Source of the DNA: JBGSLN01 sp041740675
GTDB taxonomy: Bacteria > Pseudomonadota > Gammaproteobacteria > JBGSLN01
Length of the DNA: 10,698 bases
Direction of reading: 5' to 3'
NCBI GenBank assembly: GCA_041740675.1
Contig: JBGSLN010000045.1
Location: 1-10,698 of the forward strand
The translations under genes and the position numbers were made by a program. Numbering within the stretch: position 1 is the stretch's first letter; the number at the start of each line of letters is the position of its first letter. The notes under the pieces were generated by a model. The model did no database searches. It was not told the origin of the DNA and saw nothing but the letters and a program-made list of their open reading frames with translations. Shown piece by piece: positions 7,269 through 10,698 of this stretch.

Positions 7269-7967
7269 ATGAGCACATATGACTACAACATCGAAGGTTC
7301 TGATTTACAAATGGTAGAAGTTTCATTGAAACCTGGACAAGGACTTTGTGCAGAGGCAGGAGCAATGATTTATATGGAAAATGGTATTACCATGAGTACT
7401 GGAACTGGCGGAGGATTATTTTCTGGCTTTAAACGCATGTTAGGTGGTGGAGGATTTTTTCTAACAACGTTTACCAATGAAGCAGGAAATAACAATGCAA
7501 AAATAGGGTTTGCCGCACCTTACCCTGGAAAAGTCATCCCTATAGAGCTTAGTGAGCATGGTGGTCAATTGATGGCACATAAAGATTCATTTTTATGCGC
7601 AAGTAGTGATACTAAAGTTGAAATTGCCTTCACTAAAAAATTCACAGCTGGCTTATTTGGTGGAGATGGTTTTATTTTACAGAGATTAACGGGTAATAAT
7701 CTTGCATTTGTTCATGCGGGTGGAACGCTTATCAAAAAAGAATTAAAAGCAGGTGAAGTTCTACGAGTTGATACTGGATGTCTAGCTGGGTTTGAAGCAT
7801 CAGTACAATATGAAATTATGTTCGTAAAAGGAGTATCAAATATTTTATTTGGCGGAGAAGGTTTATTTTTTATTAAGCTAACCGGACCGGGCAAAATATA
7901 TTTGCAAAGTATGCCATTTGCGAAACTTGCACATCATATTGCGATGACAATCCCGAGCAGCAAATAA
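7269..7967 (+). CDS. AIM24 / TIGR00266 family protein
   Basis: This 232-residue protein belongs to the AIM24 (DUF124, TIGR00266) family, beta-rich proteins of unsettled molecular function; yeast Aim24 is mitochondrial. Family features seen are the opening YDYNIEGSDLQMVEVSLKPG (4-23), EAGAMIYMENGI (29-40), the glycine-rich linker TGGGLFSGFKRMLGGGGFF (46-64), a central GLFGGDGFILQRLTG (128-142), a late DTGCLAGFE (168-176) and the closing LTGPGKIYLQSMP (204-216). No signal peptide or membrane span is apparent, so it is probably cytosolic. The ATG at 7269 is chosen over the one at 7185 because the promoter (7230-7238) lies between them, the upstream 28 residues do not resemble the family, and a short GAG (7258-7260) sits 8 nt before it. 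It appears monocistronic and converges with the pilin-like gene. Confidence 0.88.
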   Translation: MSTYDYNIEGSDLQMVEVSLKPGQGLCAEAGAMIYMENGITMSTGTGGGLFSGFKRMLGGGGFFLTTFTNEAGNNNAKIGFAAPYPGKVIPIELSEHGGQLMAHKDSFLCASSDTKVEIAFTKKFTAGLFGGDGFILQRLTGNNLAFVHAGGTLIKKELKAGEVLRVDTGCLAGFEASVQYEIMFVKGVSNILFGGEGLFFIKLTGPGKIYLQSMPFAKLAHHIAMTIPSSK

Positions 7968-7984
7968 TTTAAATTCATATACGC

Positions 7985-8010
7985 ACACAACAAATTACAA
8001 ATCGTTGTGT
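7985..8010. terminator. Possible hairpin between convergent genes
   Basis: ACACAAC (7985-7991) and GTTGTGT (8004-8010) form a 7-bp stem with a 12-nt loop, in the 61-bp gap between the converging AIM24-family and pilin-like genes. The position suits a shared terminator, but neither strand has a T-tract after the stem. Support is therefore mostly positional. Confidence 0.3.
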
Positions 8011-8028
8011 TGAATGCTTTGTGAAGAA

Positions 8029-8409
8029 TTACGGATTTACAATAGCTTTAAAAGCAGCTGTAGTCGAATAAAAATTAACTTGGCATTCAACGATGCTACC
8101 AGGTATTGTCGGAAACGGTGTGCCAGCTTTTTGAGTAACCGTCATCTCACTCGGTAAATTATTGGGTAATAAAGTTTTTAGATCATCGCAGCAGGTGATT
8201 TTTTTACAATTAATACTATTTCCGTGTTTACATTCTGCAAAATTAAGCGTTGAAGCTGTTGCAAGGGAGTTTGCAAAATTTTCTGCAGTAATCAATCTGT
8301 CTCGATCGCGTATTTGATAGTATTTAGGCAGTGCTATGCCTACTAGAATAATTATTACCGCCAAAATAATGATGGTTTCGATAACAGTAAAACCTTTACT
8401 AAACTTCAT
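8029..8409 (-). CDS. Type IV pilin-like (prepilin/pseudopilin) protein
   Basis: The 126-residue product carries a class III signal at its N-terminus: a short basic leader MKFSKG, cleavage by prepilin peptidase expected between G6 and F7, and the conserved glutamate at mature position +5 (E11). A hydrophobic helix (about 12-28) and the typical ALPKYYQIRDRDR follow. The rest is a small globular domain with five cysteines (60, 68, 73, 74, 109), which could form disulfides. It is short for a major pilin and could be a minor pilin or pseudopilin of a type IV pilus or type II secretion system. No pilus or secretion genes are nearby, so the system it serves cannot be told. The start at 8409 has a good ribosome site (GAGGGA, 8416-8421 on the minus strand). 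It is the only minus-strand gene supported in the window. Confidence 0.85.
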   Translation of the reverse strand: MKFSKGFTVIETIIILAVIIILVGIALPKYYQIRDRDRLITAENFANSLATASTLNFAECKHGNSINCKKITCCDDLKTLLPNNLPSEMTVTQKAGTPFPTIPGSIVECQVNFYSTTAAFKAIVNP

Positions 8410-8502
8410 GGTATTTCCCTCACTTTACTTTTTAAAGATCCATGCCTCTTTATACTATAGCCCAATTTTGCAATTTTTACTCTCAAGATTTAATGTTCAA
8501 TT

Positions 8503-8639
8503 GTCAGCCCGAACAACGCCTTGTCATTCCGAGCAACGCGAAGAATCTCCTTCCGGTTGTTCATATTTTTTTAAGACCTATCATTTCGTTCGGAATAACA
8601 GTTGGACCCTCGGAATGACAAGGCGTTGTTCGGGCTGAC
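8503..8639. repeat. Palindromic repeat, copy 4, with perfect 31-bp inverted ends
   Basis: Positions 8503-8533 and 8609-8639 are exact reverse complements over 31 bp, starting GTCAGCCCGAACAACG and ending CGTTGTTCGGGCTGAC. The inner 75 bp hold a degenerate copy of the interspersed element: left part GTCATTCCGAGCAACGCG, loop CCGGTTGTTCATATTTTTTT, right part CATTTCGTTCGGAAT. No target-site duplication is visible and no transposase is encoded, so this is a small non-coding palindromic element. It separates the pilin-like gene from the atp promoter. Short apparent reading frames through it are repeat translation. Confidence 0.88.
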
Positions 8640-8695
8640 GCAAGGTGGTGGAAAATGCACAGAAACCAACAAAATACCATTAGGTACAAATTTGA

Positions 8696-8724
8696 TTGAT
8701 GTTTTTTTGGAGAAAACGTATACT
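8696..8724 (+). promoter_or_regulatory. Sigma70-type promoter of the atp operon
   Basis: The -35 box TTGATG (8696-8701) is separated by exactly 17 bp from the -10 box TATACT (8719-8724). Each differs from consensus at one position. Transcription from about 8731 leaves a leader of about 30 nt before the first atpI start codon. No other gene intervenes, so it should drive atpI-atpB-atpE-atpF and the rest of the operon beyond the window. Confidence 0.7.
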
Positions 8725-8762
8725 CCGACTTGGTGTTTTTTTTACAGCATGGGTAGATCTGC

Positions 8763-9152
8763 GTGCATAAAAGAGGATTGTTGTCAGGCAAAAAACAGAT
8801 TTATCAATTGCTGAGTCTAGAAATGTTAGGTCTCAGTATAATATCAATAATTTTAGTTATTTTTCATGATATTACAGTTGCTTGGTCTTTTTTTGTAGGA
8901 GGGTTAGCAGGTTTATTACCCAATTTTTATCAAGCAATGAGTCTGTTTAAAGAAAGCTATGCGAGTGCTGCTGGCAGAATTGTTAGAAGACTTTATCGCG
9001 CTGAATTGATTAAATTTTTTACAATGGCAGCGTTATTTATTGCATTAATGCATTGGACTCACCTAAATGTGCTGGCCTTTGTTATTGGATTTATATGTAC
9101 TGAGATAGGGATTTGGATGGTGCTTCCCATCCTAATTAATATAAAGAGGTAA
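8763..9152 (+). CDS. atpI: ATP synthase accessory protein AtpI
   Basis: AtpI is a small membrane protein encoded first in many atp operons; in some species it assists c-ring assembly or Mg2+ supply, and it is usually not essential. The 129 residues contain four probable membrane spans (about 18-34, 39-60, 84-100, 102-124), a GGLAGLLPNFYQA motif (46-58) and the basic-acidic segment GRIVRRLYRAELIKF (71-85) typical of the family. The start is uncertain. GTG at 8763 is the first possible codon after an in-frame TAG (8754-8756), but the best ribosome site, AAGAGGA (8771-8777), instead precedes TTG codons at 8778 and 8781. The TTG at 8781 would give a 123-residue protein. It ends 7 nt before atpB. 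Confidence 0.88.
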   Translation: MHKRGLLSGKKQIYQLLSLEMLGLSIISIILVIFHDITVAWSFFVGGLAGLLPNFYQAMSLFKESYASAAGRIVRRLYRAELIKFFTMAALFIALMHWTHLNVLAFVIGFICTEIGIWMVLPILINIKR

Positions 9153-9159
9153 TTATTTA

Positions 9160-9951
9160 ATGAATGGTGCGCCTATTACAAGCCAAGAATACATTCAACA
9201 CCATTTATTCAATTTACAATTGAACCTGCATAATTTTACTTTATCGAACGGTGGCTTTTGGACTTTGAATTTAGACACGATGATTGTCTCAATATTCTTT
9301 GGGTTAGTTTTTGTGATTCCTTTTTATTGGATAGCAAGCCGAATTGATGCTGGGGTGCCTGGTAAATTTCAAAATTTTGTTGAAACTATATTGGAGTTTG
9401 TTGATAACACAGTAAAAGAAACCTTTCATGGGAAGAGTCCATTAGTTGCACCTTTGGCATTAACTATATTTATATGGGTTTTTTTAATGAATTTTATGGA
9501 CTTGTTGCCGGTAGATTTATTGCCTCGCATTATGGCGTTATGTGGCTTCCATAATTTTAAATCTGTGCCTACCGCTGATTTATCGACCACCTTTGCTTTA
9601 TCATTATCAGTATTCATTTTAATTATTTTTTACAATGTCAAAATTAAAGGATTTGGCTTAATTAAGGAAATATTAACCAAACCATTTGGCCCTTGGTTAT
9701 TTCCAATAAATTTTATTCTTCGGCTCATTGAAGAATGCACACGACCCATTTCATTGTCTTTACGATTATTTGGTAATATGTTTGCTGGAGAATTAATCTT
9801 TATCCTTATTGCAGCATTGTTGCCGTGGTGGATTCAGTGGGTGCCAGGTGGAATTTGGGCGATATTTCATATCCTCATTATTTCCATCCAAGCATTTATT
9901 TTTATGATGTTGACCATCATATATTTAAGCATGGCACATGAATCTCATTAA
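9160..9951 (+). CDS. atpB: F-type ATP synthase subunit a
   Basis: Subunit a is the FO stator channel protein that passes protons to and from the c-ring in the inner membrane. The 263 residues are close to the E. coli length (271), and the protein is strongly hydrophobic with several spans. The signature SLRLFGNMFAGELIF (200-214) contains the essential arginine R202 (family equivalent of E. coli R210) and E211 (E219). The last span has FHILIISIQAFIFMMLT (236-252), including H237 and Q244, counterparts of E. coli H245 and Q252. The C-terminal YLSMAHESH is near-identical in style to enterobacterial forms. The ATG at 9160 follows AAAGAGGT (9143-9150), which overlaps the atpI stop. It lies 29 nt before atpE in the same operon. 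Confidence 0.97.
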   Translation: MNGAPITSQEYIQHHLFNLQLNLHNFTLSNGGFWTLNLDTMIVSIFFGLVFVIPFYWIASRIDAGVPGKFQNFVETILEFVDNTVKETFHGKSPLVAPLALTIFIWVFLMNFMDLLPVDLLPRIMALCGFHNFKSVPTADLSTTFALSLSVFILIIFYNVKIKGFGLIKEILTKPFGPWLFPINFILRLIEECTRPISLSLRLFGNMFAGELIFILIAALLPWWIQWVPGGIWAIFHILIISIQAFIFMMLTIIYLSMAHESH

Positions 9952-9980
9952 TAACTTTAACTTAACTTTTGGGAGTAATC

Positions 9981-10286
9981 ATGGAAATAGCAACTTTAAT
10001 CGCCAATGTGCAGGGTTATACAGCTGTTGCAGCTGCACTATTAATCGGCTTAGCATCGTTGGGTACCGCTATTGGTTTCGGTGTATTAGGCGGCAAATTC
10101 TTAGAAGGTGTAGCCAGACAGCCTGAATTAACACCAATGCTAATGATGCGAATGTTTTTAATGGCGGGCTTAGTCGATGCTTTTGCGGTGATTTCCATTG
10201 TAATGGGCTTATATTTGTTTTTTGCTTCTAACCCATTTTTAGGTGCAGTTATAAATGCTGTTAGTAAACAAACAGCAGGTCAATAA
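9981..10286 (+). CDS. atpE: F-type ATP synthase subunit c
   Basis: This is the proteolipid that forms the rotating c-ring of FO. At 101 residues it is a two-helix hairpin: a glycine/alanine-rich first helix (about 13-40, GLASLGTAIGFGVLGG), the polar loop ARQPE (45-49) that contacts subunits gamma and epsilon, and a second helix (about 53-82) with the proton-binding carboxylate D66 in MAGLVDAFAVI (E. coli D61). A lone Asp without a polar Na+-coordinating set suggests a proton rather than a sodium ring. It is about 22 residues longer than the 79-residue E. coli protein, mostly as a C-terminal tail after the second helix. The ATG at 9981 is chosen because GGGAG (9971-9975) sits 5 nt upstream; an in-frame TTG at 9969 overlaps that site. 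Confidence 0.97.
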   Translation: MEIATLIANVQGYTAVAAALLIGLASLGTAIGFGVLGGKFLEGVARQPELTPMLMMRMFLMAGLVDAFAVISIVMGLYLFFASNPFLGAVINAVSKQTAGQ

Positions 10287-10303
10287 AATAAAGAGGTGCA
10301 GTG

Positions 10304-10698
10304 ATGAATTTAAATGCCACATTATTAGGGCAATTTATCACATTTGCGATATTTGTTTGGTTCACCATGAAATATGTGTGGCCACCCATTATAAAAGCAT
10401 TAAACGATCGTAAACAAAAAATTGCGGATGGTTTGGCTGCGTCTGAACGAGGCATTCATGATCTTGAACTAGCAAGGCATAAAGCCGCAGAAATTTTGCG
10501 AGATGCAAAAATTCATGCTTCGCAAATTGTTGATGAAACCAACAAACGCGCCAATTTGATTGTAGAAGAAGCTAAAGAACAAGCGCGTATAGAAAGTAGT
10601 CGCATTATTGCTTTAGGTAAAGCTGAAATTGATCTTGAGTTGCAAAAGGCAAAACAAGAGTTAAAAAATCAAGTGGCGAGCATTGCGCTTATGGGTGC
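10304..10698 (+). CDS. atpF: F-type ATP synthase subunit b (3' partial)
   Basis: Subunit b forms the peripheral stalk that holds F1 against the stator. The frame is open from ATG 10304 to the window edge, showing 131 residues of an expected ~156. The N-terminus is one membrane span (LLGQFITFAIFVWFTMKYVW, 7-26), followed by PPIIKALNDRKQKIADGL and a long Ala/Glu/Lys-rich helix typical of the b dimer. AAGAGGTG (10291-10298) is placed 5 nt before the ATG; a GTG directly upstream at 10301 is a less likely start. It lies 17 nt after atpE. The order atpI-atpB-atpE-atpF predicts atpH next, beyond the window. Confidence 0.96.
   Translation, partial: MNLNATLLGQFITFAIFVWFTMKYVWPPIIKALNDRKQKIADGLAASERGIHDLELARHKAAEILRDAKIHASQIVDETNKRANLIVEEAKEQARIESSRIIALGKAEIDLELQKAKQELKNQVASIALMG

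Noticed and set aside
8503..8639. Insertion sequence
   Set aside because: It has inverted ends but no transposase, no visible target duplication, and only 137 bp; it is treated as a non-coding palindromic element.
8336..8814. Small reading frames on both strands across 8336-8814
   Set aside because: They translate the palindromic repeat (peptides such as PCHSEQREESP), overlap the pilin gene or the atp promoter, and resemble no family.

Overview
This AT-rich window looks like a gammaproteobacterial chromosome segment close to the replication origin. It reads, all on the + strand, dnaA (3' part), dnaN, recF, gyrB, then a non-core stretch, then the start of the ATP synthase operon (atpI, atpB, atpE, atpF, the last cut by the window edge). 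The class call rests on the 805-residue GyrB (the long form typical of Gammaproteobacteria) and on DnaA, AtpB and DnaN motifs close to those of E. coli. The low GC, abundant short interspersed palindromes and a decaying coiled-coil gene suggest a host-associated lineage, possibly Legionellales/Coxiellaceae-like. That narrower placement is inference.

Region 1 (1-3217) is a tight dnaA-dnaN-recF cluster with 7-8 nt gaps: the replication initiator, the sliding clamp and a gap-repair loader. Three near-perfect 16-bp parS centromere sites (ParB binding) lie at 2544-2559, 3171-3186 and 3235-3250. Two are inside the recF reading frame and one is just after it. They imply that chromosome segregation is seeded here, although parAB is not in the window.

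Region 2 (3218-3688) holds the third parS, two copies of an interspersed palindromic repeat and an extended -10 promoter for gyrB. gyrB (3689-6106) is intact. After it come 21-bp tandem repeats and a third palindromic element in inverted orientation (6120-6260).

Region 3 (6362-8409) is accessory: a coiled-coil-like pseudogene broken by about four frameshifts, an intact AIM24/TIGR00266-family gene with its own promoter, and a convergent lone type IV pilin-like gene. Between the pilin gene and atpI is a 137-bp repeat with perfect 31-bp inverted ends.

Region 4 (8696-10698) is the atp operon, with a clear sigma70-type promoter (TTGATG, 17-bp spacer, TATACT), then atpI, atpB, atpE and partial atpF, encoding the membrane FO part of the H+-ATP synthase.

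No tRNA, rRNA, CRISPR array, insertion sequence or clear oriC was seen. The most noteworthy item is the parS cluster in and after recF. I saw no convincing new multi-gene system.
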